Shown piece by piece: positions 54,987 to 64,000 of a stretch of DNA of 64,000 nucleotides; positions within the stretch are counted from its first letter, which is position 1, and each line of letters opens with the position of its first letter. Made by a program: the position numbers and the translations under genes. The stretch is from the NCBI GenBank assembly GCA_002270295.1, contig NISF01000002.1, forward strand, positions 310,001-374,000, in the 5' to 3' direction. Under the pieces are notes generated by a model. That model saw nothing but the letters and a program-made list of their open reading frames with translations, ran no database searches and was not told where the DNA came from. The stretch is from Enterobacter sp. 10-1 (GTDB lineage Bacteria > Pseudomonadota > Gammaproteobacteria > Enterobacterales > Enterobacteriaceae).

Positions 54987-55892
54987 ATGAAAAAAATAGT
55001 CACCCTGCTGGCCGCGCTGGCGATGATGGGCTGGTCGATCAACGCCTGGTCCTTCGCCTGTAAAACCGCCAGCGGACAAACGATCCCCATCGGCGGCGGC
55101 AGCGCCAACGTCTACGTGAATCTCTCTCCCGCGGTGAGCGTCGGGCAAAACCTGGTGGTCGATCTGTCGACGCAGATTTTCTGCCATAACGACTATCCGC
55201 AGACCATCACCGACTACGTGACCCTGCAGCGCGGCTCCGCCTACGGCGGCGTGCTATCGAGCTTCTCCGGTACCGTAAAATACAACGGCAGCTCTTATCC
55301 GTTCCCGACCACCACGGAAACCTCGCGGGTGATTTACGACTCGACCACCGATAAGCCGTGGCCAGCCGTGCTCTACCTGACGCCGGTCAGCACCGCCGGC
55401 GGGATCGCCATTACCTCCGGCTCGCTTATCGCCGTGCTGATCCTCCATCAGACCAACAACTACAACAGCGATTCCTACCAGTTCGTCTGGAACATTTATG
55501 CCAATAACGACGTGGTGGTCCCGACCGGCGGCTGCGACGTCTCCGCCCGCGACGTGACGGTGACGCTGCCGGACTATCCCGGCTCGATGGCCGTCCCGCT
55601 GACGGTGCACTGCGCGCAGAACCAGTCGCTGGGCTACTACCTGTCGGGCACCACCACCGGCTCCGGCAACGCGATTTTCACCAATACCGCCTCCGCCTCG
55701 CCGGCGCAGGGGATCGGCGTGCAGCTAACCCGCGGCGGTACGGCGGTGGCCGCCAACAGCCCGGTATCGCTGGGTACGGTCGGAACGTCGCCGGTTAGCC
55801 TTGGGCTGACGGCAGAGTATGCGCGCACCAGCGGGCAGGTCACCGCCGGCAACGTGCAGTCAATTATTGGGGTGACGTTTGTCTACCAGTAA
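54987..55892 (+). CDS. fimH: FimH, mannose-binding tip adhesin
   Basis: 301 residues. After a 22-residue signal peptide the mature protein starts FACKTASG. It has a lectin domain (mature 1-158) and a pilin domain. Mannose-pocket residues F1, N46, D47, D54, Q133, N135 and D140 are all kept in E. coli numbering, but 141 is Ser instead of Asp and 142 is Tyr instead of Phe (NSDSYQF). The pilin domain ends IGVTFVYQ. It binds mannosylated surfaces. Confidence 0.96.
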   Translation: MKKIVTLLAALAMMGWSINAWSFACKTASGQTIPIGGGSANVYVNLSPAVSVGQNLVVDLSTQIFCHNDYPQTITDYVTLQRGSAYGGVLSSFSGTVKYNGSSYPFPTTTETSRVIYDSTTDKPWPAVLYLTPVSTAGGIAITSGSLIAVLILHQTNNYNSDSYQFVWNIYANNDVVVPTGGCDVSARDVTVTLPDYPGSMAVPLTVHCAQNQSLGYYLSGTTTGSGNAIFTNTASASPAQGIGVQLTRGGTAVAANSPVSLGTVGTSPVSLGLTAEYARTSGQVTAGNVQSIIGVTFVYQ

Positions 55893-57363
55893 GGCGCCGA
55901 TCCCGCTGCCCGCCCCAGCGGTGGACTGCATCCTCTCGCCGTGTTCGATGGCCGCGGAAGGACTGTCTTCGATGCTCGGCGCGGGAGGGCGGCGGCCAAC
56001 GTTTTTATCTCCTCAGGCTCATGACGCGCCGTCGCTTCCCGACCCGGCGACCATCAGACGGATCGTGGTGTTTCTGCCCGACGATCCCTTCTGGCTGCTG
56101 TTTACCCTGCGCCAGGCAGCGTTGCTGCTCGACCGTAGCGCCAGCGCGCTGCCGATGCTGATCCTCAGCCGCAGCCCCGCCGGCTGGCTGTGGCAAACGC
56201 TGCTGTATCTGGTGGGCAGCCGGCGCCGCCTTGCCGCCGTCAAAACCGTCGCCTCCGACCTGCCCTGCCGGCAGCTGGCCTCGCTGCTGGGCCAGGCTGC
56301 GCCGGACTACCCTTCGCTGGAGACGCTGGCCTGTGAAGAGGCGGCCGCGCGCGGCATTCCCCCGACGGGCCTGAGCAAACCCGAATTCAACGCCGCGCTG
56401 GACTGGCTGCGCGGATACAGCATCACTCGCCAGGCCGAGCTGCGGGGCGTTAGCCATAAAACCCTTTATAACCAGAGATTGTCAGGACTGAAAAAGATGG
56501 TGGAACATCATCCGCATCTCGCTACCCGCTTCCCCGGAAGCCAGGCAAAAGGGCACAAAGCGCAGGCTTTCGCCACGCTTTCGGCGTTTGAGCGCGAGTT
56601 CGTGCACGCGATCCACTGTCGGCAGGTGTTTCCGGTGTTCCAGCCCATTACCGATGGCCGGCTGATGCTCAAGGGGATCGAGGTGCTGTCGCGCTGGCGA
56701 CGCAACGGCAATGTGCTGCTGCCCGGCGAGTTTCTGCCGCAGGTGCGTGCGGAATATGCGTGGCTGCTGTTAACGGCCTTTGCGCTGCGGGAAGCCGTAC
56801 AGGGGATCAACCAGCATAGCGGCGAATACTACTTCTCGGTGAACGTCCCGCCGGTCATCGCCGGTCATGACAATCTCATCCGCATGATGGAAGCGGCCCG
56901 CCAGCAGCTGCTTGAACCACGCTGGGCGGAGAGGCTGGTACTGGAATTTGCCGAAACCGTCGATCTCAACCGTCAGGGTAAGATCGGCAACAATATCGTG
57001 AAATTACAGCAGCAGGGCTTTCGTATTATGCTCGACGACTGCTTTTCACAAAGCAGCGTGATGTTTCCGGTCCGCGCGGTGCGCTTTAGCGAGTACAAGC
57101 TCGACATGAGCATCGTGAATGATTTCCAGCACGACGCCCACGCGCTGGCGCTGGTAAAAAGCCTGATCTACTACTGCCAGCTGACCGGAAGCCGCTGCAT
57201 TGCCGAGGGGGTGGATAGTCTGGAAAAGCTGAATATGCTGAAGGCGCTGGGGATCGACAGGTTTCAGGGCTATCTGATCTCCCCCCCGGTCAATCGCGAA
57301 AACCTCGAAGATCTTATTCAACGCTTTTCACCGGGGCGATATGCCACGCCCGTTGCCGGGTAA
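55879..57363 (+). CDS. fimK: FimK, helix-turn-helix/EAL protein of the Klebsiella fim operon
   Basis: Up to 494 residues if read from TTG at 55879, overlapping fimH by 14 bp. The first ATG (55948) would give 471. A helix-turn-helix lies at about residues 180-215 (SITRQAELRGVSHKTLYNQR). An EAL domain covers about 240-490 with EVLSR, Asn in FSVNVPP, Glu in LEFAET, LDDC, Lys in YKLDM, Glu in IAEGVD and FQGYLISPP. All metal and catalytic positions are filled, so c-di-GMP hydrolysis is likely. In K. pneumoniae, FimK affects fimbriation. The gene is absent from the E. coli fim operon. Confidence 0.92.
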   Translation: MSTSKAPIPLPAPAVDCILSPCSMAAEGLSSMLGAGGRRPTFLSPQAHDAPSLPDPATIRRIVVFLPDDPFWLLFTLRQAALLLDRSASALPMLILSRSPAGWLWQTLLYLVGSRRRLAAVKTVASDLPCRQLASLLGQAAPDYPSLETLACEEAAARGIPPTGLSKPEFNAALDWLRGYSITRQAELRGVSHKTLYNQRLSGLKKMVEHHPHLATRFPGSQAKGHKAQAFATLSAFEREFVHAIHCRQVFPVFQPITDGRLMLKGIEVLSRWRRNGNVLLPGEFLPQVRAEYAWLLLTAFALREAVQGINQHSGEYYFSVNVPPVIAGHDNLIRMMEAARQQLLEPRWAERLVLEFAETVDLNRQGKIGNNIVKLQQQGFRIMLDDCFSQSSVMFPVRAVRFSEYKLDMSIVNDFQHDAHALALVKSLIYYCQLTGSRCIAEGVDSLEKLNMLKALGIDRFQGYLISPPVNRENLEDLIQRFSPGRYATPVAG

Positions 57364-57539
57364 CGCGCGCTTCTTACTGAAATCACGGCGGTTTATGCCA
57401 GCTCCCACCCTCCACTCTCCTGCATCCCGGCAGGGGGGGCGCTCTTTTTCGGAATATGCCTGGTTCCCTTTCCTTGACAAAAATTGAACAATTTTACACA
57501 AACTCACATTTGTTCATTTTTCACATTGCAAGGATGCCA

Positions 57540-59219
57540 ATGAACCGCGAAGCCATTATTTGCAAAGCGATCGCCTCAGCTATAGGCCTGTTTTTTCTGC
57601 TGCCGGCCCACGCCGCGGGCCCTGACGATCAGTTTATTATTCAGCAGCAGCGTCAGAAGGCGCTGGAACAGCAGCTGACGCCGCCGACGCCGGACGTGCG
57701 CCTTTCTGAGCCCTCTTCCAGCTTCGGGCGTATCCCTTTTCCGACGGAAACCCCCTGTTTTCCCATCCACCGCGTGGCGCTGAGCGGCCAGCAGGCGCTC
57801 CCCCGCTGGCTGCCGCTGCAGCGCATTGCCGACCAGGCGCAGGGGCGCTGTCTCGGAGGGAAAGGGATTAACCTGCTGATGAGCACCCTGCAAAACCAGC
57901 TGGTCGATCGCGGCTGGATCACCACCCGCGTGCTGGCGCCCTCCCAGGATTTGAAAAGCGGTACGCTGAAGCTGGCGATTGTGCCGGGCTACGTGCGTCA
58001 CGTACGGCTGACGCCGCAGAGCGACGACTACATCCAGCTGTATAGCGCTTTTCCGGCCCATGAGGGCAATTTGCTCAACCTGCGCGATATCGAACAGGGG
58101 CTGGAAAATCTCCAGCGTCTGCCTACCGTCGAGGCCAGTATGGAAATTGTCCCCGGCGACAATCCCGGCGAGAGCGATATCGTTATTACGCGCAAACAGT
58201 CGAAGATGTGGCGTCTGGGGCTCTCGCTGGACGACTCGGGCACGGAAACCACCGGCCGCTATCAGGGCGGCGTGACGCTATCTCTGGACAACCCCTTCTC
58301 GCTAAGCGATTTACTCTATCTCTCCGCCAGCCACGATCTGAACGATAGCGGCGGCAAGAGCAGCCGCAACTACATTGCCCACTACTCGGTGCCTTACGGC
58401 TACTGGATGCTAGGGGTCACCGGCAGCGACTACGACTATCACCAGACGGTGGCAGGCCTCAACAGCGATTACCGCTACAGCGGCAAAAGTAAAAATCTCG
58501 ACGTGCAGCTAAGCCGCGTACTGCACCGCAGCGGTACGCAGAAAACGACCTTCACCTACGACGTTCTGGCCCGCGAAACCCGCAACTACATCGACGATAC
58601 CGAAGTCGGCGTACAGCGTCGCCAGACGGCAGCCTGGCGCGTGGGGCTACAGCATCGCCACTATATCGGTCAGGCCACTCTCGACCTCGGCGCCAGCTAC
58701 CAGCGCGGCACCCGCTGGTTTGGCGCGCGGCCCGCGCCGGAAGAGTACGTCGGCGATGCCACCGCGCTGAGCAAAATCACCCAGCTCAACGCCCAGCTCG
58801 ACCTGCCTTTTACCCTTGGGACACAAAATTTCCGCTACAACGTGCAGTATCTACGCCAGATCAGCAACACCCCGCTGACGCCGCAGGATCAGTTCGCCAT
58901 CGGCAACCGCTGGACGGTGCGCGGATTCGACGGCGAGCGCACCCTCAGCGCCAGCCACGGCTGGTACGTCCGCAACGATCTGGCCTGGCGCACCCCGCTG
59001 GAGAGCCAGGAGCTCTATCTCGGCGCGGACTACGGTGAAGTCGGCGGCTACAGCTCTGATTACCTCATCGGCCAGCACCTGGCGGGCGGCGCGATCGGCG
59101 TTCGCGGCAGCGCCTTCAATACCGGCTATGACCTGTTCGCCGGAACGCCATTCTCGAAGCCGGATGGGTTCCACACCAGCGCCGTGACTCTTGGCTTCAA
59201 CCTGAACTGGAGCTGGTGA
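57540..59219 (+). CDS. cdiB: CdiB, TpsB-type outer-membrane transporter
   Basis: 559 residues from the ATG at 57540 (AAGGA 5 bp upstream; ATG at 57534 also in frame). A signal peptide (cleavage after AHAA, about 25) is followed by a Gln-rich N-terminal helix region, POTRA domains with [11 protein letters not shown] (about 70-230), and a 16-strand barrel ending LGFNLNWSW with aromatic terminus. The conserved VRGFDGE motif (about 458) that plugs the barrel is present. It exports the CdiA exoprotein. The 176-bp gap before it holds TTGACA at 57474-57479, a possible -35. Confidence 0.93.
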   Translation: MNREAIICKAIASAIGLFFLLPAHAAGPDDQFIIQQQRQKALEQQLTPPTPDVRLSEPSSSFGRIPFPTETPCFPIHRVALSGQQALPRWLPLQRIADQAQGRCLGGKGINLLMSTLQNQLVDRGWITTRVLAPSQDLKSGTLKLAIVPGYVRHVRLTPQSDDYIQLYSAFPAHEGNLLNLRDIEQGLENLQRLPTVEASMEIVPGDNPGESDIVITRKQSKMWRLGLSLDDSGTETTGRYQGGVTLSLDNPFSLSDLLYLSASHDLNDSGGKSSRNYIAHYSVPYGYWMLGVTGSDYDYHQTVAGLNSDYRYSGKSKNLDVQLSRVLHRSGTQKTTFTYDVLARETRNYIDDTEVGVQRRQTAAWRVGLQHRHYIGQATLDLGASYQRGTRWFGARPAPEEYVGDATALSKITQLNAQLDLPFTLGTQNFRYNVQYLRQISNTPLTPQDQFAIGNRWTVRGFDGERTLSASHGWYVRNDLAWRTPLESQELYLGADYGEVGGYSSDYLIGQHLAGGAIGVRGSAFNTGYDLFAGTPFSKPDGFHTSAVTLGFNLNWSW

Positions 59220-59767
59220 TGCGCGTTGGACAATACGAGATTAAGGCGCCGCTGATCTTCGGCGGCGCTGACAACGAAGCCGAAGTGCTGGGGGCCAGCG
59301 TCTGGCTATGGATGCATTCGCCGATGCACCGGGATGCCCCGCTGCACGCCCTGCCCACGCTGCTGATGCCGATCATCAAGCGCCGTCAGTATGTGCTGGT
59401 TATCCAAAACGAGCGGCCGGTGTTTTTTCTCAGCTGGGCGTGGCTCAGCCGGGAGTCGGAAGCCCGCTACCTCACCCGTCCGGCGATTGAGATGCGCGAG
59501 ACTGACTGGGACAGCGGCGACCGGATGTGGTTTTGCGACTGGATCGCGCCGTTCGGCCATACCGCCGCCATGAACGCCCTGATGCGCCAGGACATCTTTG
59601 CCGACCACTGCGCACGGGCGCTCTATCACCGGGGCGAGCAGCGCGGCAAGCGGGTGGTGACGTTCCACGGCCGCCGCGTCAGCCGCGAACAGGCCAGGGC
59701 CTGGCGGCGGACTCACCCGCTCGCCGTCAACCTGCCGGAAGCGTTTAAAGGACTAAACCATGAATAA
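59219..59767 (+). CDS. cdiC: CdiC, HlyC-family toxin-activating lysine acyltransferase
   Basis: 182 residues from the ATG at 59219, which shares its first base with the last base of the cdiB stop codon (TGATG). The HlyC fold is clear: His in WMHSPMH (about 33-37), PVFFLSWAWLS (about 67-77), and SGDRMWFCDWIAPFGH (about 99-114) with the catalytic-region Asp. Members acylate lysines with a fatty acid taken from acyl-ACP. In CDI loci of this type CdiC is thought to lipidate CdiA and help delivery. It overlaps cdiA by 8 bp, so all three genes are coupled. Confidence 0.9.
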   Translation: MRVGQYEIKAPLIFGGADNEAEVLGASVWLWMHSPMHRDAPLHALPTLLMPIIKRRQYVLVIQNERPVFFLSWAWLSRESEARYLTRPAIEMRETDWDSGDRMWFCDWIAPFGHTAAMNALMRQDIFADHCARALYHRGEQRGKRVVTFHGRRVSREQARAWRRTHPLAVNLPEAFKGLNHE

Positions 59768-62700
59768 GAACCTCTACCGTATTGTGTTCAACAAAGCGCG
59801 CGGCATGCTGATGGTGGTGGCGGACATCGCCCGATCCGGACGCGCCGGCTCCGCACGTTCTTCCGCGCCGGGACGCCTCCCGCGCCAGCTGCACGGCAAG
59901 GTCAGCGCCATCAGCCTCAGCCTGTGGCTGGCGATGGGCGTTATTCATCCGGCGCAGGCCAATATCGTCGCCGACGCCGGAGCGCCGAAAAACCAGCAGC
60001 CAACGGTGTTGCCGAGCGCCAACGGTACGCCGCAGGTCAATATTCAGACCCCGTCGGCCGCCGGGGTATCGCGCAATACCTACAGCCAGTTCGACGTCAA
60101 CCAGCAGGGGGCGATCCTCAATAACTCGCATAAAAACGTGCAGACCCAGCTGGGCGGCATGGTGGCGGGGAATCCCTGGCTGGCGAAAGGGAAAGCGAAG
60201 GTCATTCTGAACGAGGTCAACTCGCGCGACCCCAGCCGGCTAAACGGGATGATAGAAGTGGCCGGGAAAAAGGCCCAGGTGGTGATCGCCAACCCGTCCG
60301 GCATTACCTGTAACGGCTGCGGCTTTATCAACGCCAACCGCGCCACCCTGACAACCGGCCAGGCGCAGATTAATAACGGCAATCTCACCGGCTATCAGGT
60401 CGAACGCGGCGAAGTGACCATCGAAGGCGCCGGGATGGAGAGCTCGGGGGCCGATTACACCGATATTATCGCCCGCTCGGTGAAGGTTAACGCCGGGCTG
60501 TGGGCCAAAGATCTGCGGGTCACCACCGGGCGCAACCGGGTGGATGCCGCCCACCAGCGCATCGAAAAAACCGGCGACGATCCGGCCACCCGTCCGCAGC
60601 TGGCGGTGGATGTCGCCAGCCTCGGCGGCATGTACGCGGGTAAAATCCGCATGGTCGGCACGGAGAGCGGCGTCGGGGTGCGCAACGCCGGCGCCATTGG
60701 CGCCCAGGCCGGGAGCGTGAACCTGACCGCCGACGGCCGCATTGAAAACAGCGGCACGCTGCGCGCCAGCGAAAACGCCGCCGTCCGCACCGCCGGCGAG
60801 TTCAGCAACGGCGGCGCGCTGACCGCCGGCCATAATGTGGACATTCAGGCGGCCAGCCTCACCAGCAGCCGCAGCAGCGTGCTGGCCGCCGGAGTACAAA
60901 ATGACGGTAAGCTGGCGGAGAGCGGCGACCTGCGGCTGCACGCCGACGGCCAGCTGAGCGTCCACGGCCAGACGCTGGCCGGCGGAAACCTGCACGCCAG
61001 CGGCCAGGGGGTGGACGTCAGCGGCAGCCGGACCCAGGGCCAACGGGTCGAGCTGGACAGCGGCGCGGGCCACCTGCTCACCCAAAATGCCGAGGTCAAC
61101 GCCCGGGATCTGACCCTGCGCAGCGGCCAAACGCTCAACAACGACGGCGGCACGCTCAGCGCCGACGCGATAACCCTCTCCGCCCGGCATCTTTCGAACC
61201 GCAAAGGCAAGCTGGTGCAGACCGGCGGCGGCACCCTGGCGGTCAATCTGCCTGGCGATATCGATAACCGGGAGGGGGAGATTGCCGCCAACGGCGATAT
61301 TCAGCTCGCGGCGCACTCCGTCGATAACCAGGGCGGGAAAGTGCTGGCGGCGCAGGGCGGCAGCCTGACGGCACACGCCGGGACGACGCTGGATAACCGC
61401 AAAGGCACCCTCGCCGCGGCGGGCGATACCCGGCTCGACGCCAGCATTCTCAATAATAACGAGGGGCTGATTTCCGCCGCCACCGGCAGCGGCGAGATCC
61501 GCAGCACGCAGGCGGTCAGCAACGGCAAAGGGCGCATCGAAGCGGCCAAAACGCAGACCATCAGCGCCGCCGGGCTGGATAACCAGCAGGGCGTTATCGT
61601 CGCCGACCGGGCCACGCTGGCGCTCGCCGACGGCACCTTCAACAACCAGTCCGGCTCGCTGTACTCGCACAGCGCGCTGAATATTCACAGCGGCGCGCTC
61701 AATAACCAGCGCGGCTACCTCGCCAGCGGCGGCACGCTCACCTTCAAAGGGGGCGATGTTGATAACCGTGCCGGTCAGTTCGCAGCGGAGCAGGCCCTGA
61801 ACGCCAGCTTCAGCGCCTTCCAGAACCACGAGGGCAGCCTGAAGGCGCTGGGCGCGATGACGCTGAACGGCGGCACGCTGGACAACGCTCGCGGGATCGT
61901 CGGCGCAGGCGGCGCGCTCGACGTTGGCGTCACCAGCCTCGACAACCGCCAGGGCACCCTGTTCAGCAACGCGGATACCCTGCTCCACGCCGACCGGCTG
62001 GACAACCAGGGCGGCCAGCTGGCGGCGCAGCGGACGCTGAGCGTTAACGGCGGGCAGCTGGTCAACGATAGCGGCGGCCTGATCCAGAGCGGCGAGGGCC
62101 TGACTCTCGCCGCCGACGATATCAGCAACCGCAGCGGCAGCATCATCAGCAGCGCAGCCGCCACCCTGCGCAGCCGGCACCTGCACAACGGCGGGGGAGA
62201 GATCCAGAGCGTCGGCGATCTGCTGATCGATAGCGCCCGCGGCATCGTGGACAATATTTCCGGGCTGATGCGCAGCGGCGCGACGCTAACGCTCACGGCC
62301 GCCAGGCTTATCAACCAGAATACTCTCGGCGACAATCAGGGGCTGGAGGCGCAGAACATCGCCCTGGCAACCGAGACGATCGATAACCAGAGCGGGATGA
62401 TCCTGGCCGATAAATCGCTGACGGTACGCAACGACGGCGAGCTCAACAACCGCAGCGGCGGGCTGGCGGCCTCCGGGACGGTGGATATTCGCGGCGACGG
62501 GCTGGCGCTGCTAAACCAGGGCGGCACGGTGAAAGCCGGCGAGATGCTGCGCATCGACGCGGACGGTCTCGACGGCGGCGGCCAGCTGCTGTCACTCGGC
62601 GATATGGCGCTGAGCAGCCGCCAGTCGCTGAATAACAGCGGGACGATGGTGGCCAACGGCAGCTTCACGCTCATCTCTGCGGGGGATATCACCAACGGCG

Positions 62701-64000
62701 GTAAGCTGCTGGCGGGCAGCAGGCTCGATCTCACCGGCCGCAGCCTGAACAACGAGGCCAGCGGCGAAATTAACGCCGGGCAAAACACGCTTAACGTCAG
62801 CGACACGCTGTTCAACGCCGGGCTGATCGACGGCGGCTATACGCGGATTAACGCCGGAACCCTCACCAACAGCGGCAGCGGGCGCATCTACGGCAACGCC
62901 ATTGGCGTCAACGCCGTCACCTTCAACAACCTGGCGGAAAACGGCACGGCGGCGACCCTTGCCGGGCGCGAGCGCGTCGACCTCGGGGTGCAGACCCTGA
63001 ACAACCGCGACCACGGGCTGATCTACAGCGGCGGCGATCTGCTGATTGGCGGCGCGCTGGGGGATAACGGCGCCGCGATCGGCCGGGCGGGAACGATCGA
63101 TAACCACAGCGCGACGATCGAGTCCGCAGGAAATATGACGATCGCCGCCGGGCAGATCAACAACATCAACGATCGCTTCGCCATCGGGATCGTCACCGTT
63201 GCTCAGGAGCAGGTGACCGAATATCAGCACACCGGCTCCCCCAACCGCTGGAACGCCGCGGACGACGGCGTGTTTGTCGACAGGAACTCCGCCGATGGCC
63301 TGCGCAATCTGAATACCCCGGACGACACCGGCAGTAATAACGATAGCTTCAACCAGTTCGACTATACCCGCACGGTGGAAGAGACGCGGGTCCTCGAATC
63401 CGACCCGGCGAAGATCCTCGCCGGCGGCAATATAACGCTCACCGGCGACCGCCTGCTGAACGATAAGAGCCAGGTCATCGCCGGCGGTACCCTGGCGATC
63501 GCCGGCCTGCAGGAGGTGAAAAACGACGACGTAACGGGCGAGCGGCGAACCACCGACGTCGGTACCGCCACCCACTACTACCGCATTCGCCACAAAGGGG
63601 GCGACGAGCAGGGCCGCGACCGTACCGCATATACGCCGCCGACCGAAATTCAGAGCATTTCCCTGAAGCCGGGGCAGCTTATCAGCGGCGGCAGCGTCGA
63701 GGGCACGCCTCTCACCATCGCGCCGCTGACCCCGCAGGGCACGGCGGCGGCGATCGGCGTGGCGGGCGCCGTCGCCGGTCAGCACACCGTTTCGCCCGGC
63801 GAGCCGGTCACGCCGCCGGCGGGCCAGCAGTTTGAGGTCACGCCCGCGGAAGGGGCGATTCGCATCGTCGGCCCGAACACCACCCTGCCGGATAACAGCC
63901 TGTTTACGGTCAACCCCGCCAGCGACGTGCCGTATCTGGTGGAGACCGATCCGCGCTTCACCAACCAGAAGCAGTGGCTCGGCAGCGACTACATGCAGCA
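59760..64000 (+). CDS. cdiA: CdiA, contact-dependent inhibition exoprotein (5' part; runs off the window)
   Basis: Open from the ATG at 59760 to the right edge (1,413 codons seen), with no stop in the parts I read in frame. The extended signal peptide begins MNKNLYRIVFNKARGMLMVV and ends near HPAQAN (residue 67). The TPS secretion domain includes the NPxGI motif as ANPSGITCNGCGF (about 177-189). From about residue 330, long runs of filamentous hemagglutinin repeats (LDNxxG type) follow. From about 1,140 a less repetitive region resembles the receptor-binding part of CdiA. The FHA-2, pretoxin and toxin parts and cdiI are outside, so toxin type is unknown. Confidence 0.94.
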   Translation, partial: MNKNLYRIVFNKARGMLMVVADIARSGRAGSARSSAPGRLPRQLHGKVSAISLSLWLAMGVIHPAQANIVADAGAPKNQQPTVLPSANGTPQVNIQTPSAAGVSRNTYSQFDVNQQGAILNNSHKNVQTQLGGMVAGNPWLAKGKAKVILNEVNSRDPSRLNGMIEVAGKKAQVVIANPSGITCNGCGFINANRATLTTGQAQINNGNLTGYQVERGEVTIEGAGMESSGADYTDIIARSVKVNAGLWAKDLRVTTGRNRVDAAHQRIEKTGDDPATRPQLAVDVASLGGMYAGKIRMVGTESGVGVRNAGAIGAQAGSVNLTADGRIENSGTLRASENAAVRTAGEFSNGGALTAGHNVDIQAASLTSSRSSVLAAGVQNDGKLAESGDLRLHADGQLSVHGQTLAGGNLHASGQGVDVSGSRTQGQRVELDSGAGHLLTQNAEVNARDLTLRSGQTLNNDGGTLSADAITLSARHLSNRKGKLVQTGGGTLAVNLPGDIDNREGEIAANGDIQLAAHSVDNQGGKVLAAQGGSLTAHAGTTLDNRKGTLAAAGDTRLDASILNNNEGLISAATGSGEIRSTQAVSNGKGRIEAAKTQTISAAGLDNQQGVIVADRATLALADGTFNNQSGSLYSHSALNIHSGALNNQRGYLASGGTLTFKGGDVDNRAGQFAAEQALNASFSAFQNHEGSLKALGAMTLNGGTLDNARGIVGAGGALDVGVTSLDNRQGTLFSNADTLLHADRLDNQGGQLAAQRTLSVNGGQLVNDSGGLIQSGEGLTLAADDISNRSGSIISSAAATLRSRHLHNGGGEIQSVGDLLIDSARGIVDNISGLMRSGATLTLTAARLINQNTLGDNQGLEAQNIALATETIDNQSGMILADKSLTVRNDGELNNRSGGLAASGTVDIRGDGLALLNQGGTVKAGEMLRIDADGLDGGGQLLSLGDMALSSRQSLNNSGTMVANGSFTLISAGDITNGGKLLAGSRLDLTGRSLNNEASGEINAGQNTLNVSDTLFNAGLIDGGYTRINAGTLTNSGSGRIYGNAIGVNAVTFNNLAENGTAATLAGRERVDLGVQTLNNRDHGLIYSGGDLLIGGALGDNGAAIGRAGTIDNHSATIESAGNMTIAAGQINNINDRFAIGIVTVAQEQVTEYQHTGSPNRWNAADDGVFVDRNSADGLRNLNTPDDTGSNNDSFNQFDYTRTVEETRVLESDPAKILAGGNITLTGDRLLNDKSQVIAGGTLAIAGLQEVKNDDVTGERRTTDVGTATHYYRIRHKGGDEQGRDRTAYTPPTEIQSISLKPGQLISGGSVEGTPLTIAPLTPQGTAAAIGVAGAVAGQHTVSPGEPVTPPAGQQFEVTPAEGAIRIVGPNTTLPDNSLFTVNPASDVPYLVETDPRFTNQKQWLGSDYMQ

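Noticed and set aside
60240-63785. Long minus-strand reading frames (648 and 397 codons) opposite cdiA
   Set aside because: They have alanine/valine-rich repetitive translations, no ribosome sites and no recognisable domains. They mirror the GC-rich codon pattern of cdiA, which is continuous on the plus strand.

Overview
The window reads as chromosomal DNA of a Klebsiella-type enterobacterium. The left part keeps the Escherichia coli gene order omrB-galR ... lysA-lysR-racX ... araE-kduD ... yqeF ... yqeG. The right part carries the Klebsiella-type mrkABCDF/mrkHIJ and fimBEAICDFGHK loci. A full oligogalacturonide uptake and breakdown set (kdgF, togMNAB-like, kduD, ogl, kdgM) suggests a pectin-using lineage such as the K. 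oxytoca complex. That species-level reading is inference. Gene names rest on recognising protein sequences, not on database searches.

Layout. 1-10 kb: the OmrB small RNA, galR, then a block absent from E. coli at this place (GNAT acetyltransferase, UxuR/ExuR-like GntR regulator, GH1 phospho-beta-glucosidase, PTS EIIC, LacI regulator), followed by lysA/lysR and racX. 10-26 kb: a sugar-acid and sugar block. kdgF and the togMNAB-like ABC transporter, a csc-type sucrose locus (porin, invertase, permease, CscR), araE, kduD, ogl and kdgM. Five 19-bp sites fitting the KdgR consensus sit in front of kdgF, togM, kduD, ogl and kdgM, so these look like one regulon. 26-31 kb: yqeF, a LysR regulator divergent from a PACE-family efflux gene, yqeG and an aldo-keto reductase.

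31-39 kb: type 3 fimbriae. mrkH (PilZ), mrkI (LuxR-type) and mrkJ (EAL phosphodiesterase) converge on the mrkABCDF structural operon. 39-46 kb: small accessory units. An ArsR/ACT/ABM operon, a DUF1471 protein, an EamA permease with a divergent MarR regulator, a NicO-type metal exporter, a truncated MarR gene, and an Lrp/LysE pair. 46-57 kb: the type 1 fimbrial locus with both recombinases, the invertible fimS element (14-bp inverted repeats, promoter lying in the OFF orientation), fimAICDFGH and fimK (HTH plus EAL). 57-64 kb: a contact-dependent inhibition / two-partner secretion locus, cdiB-cdiC-cdiA, with overlapping genes. cdiA runs off the right edge, so its toxin and the immunity gene are not visible.

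Together, the left half takes up and degrades plant-derived and other sugars. The right 33 kb is a surface-adhesion block holding two chaperone-usher fimbriae, three c-di-GMP proteins (one receptor, two EAL enzymes) and a CDI exoprotein.
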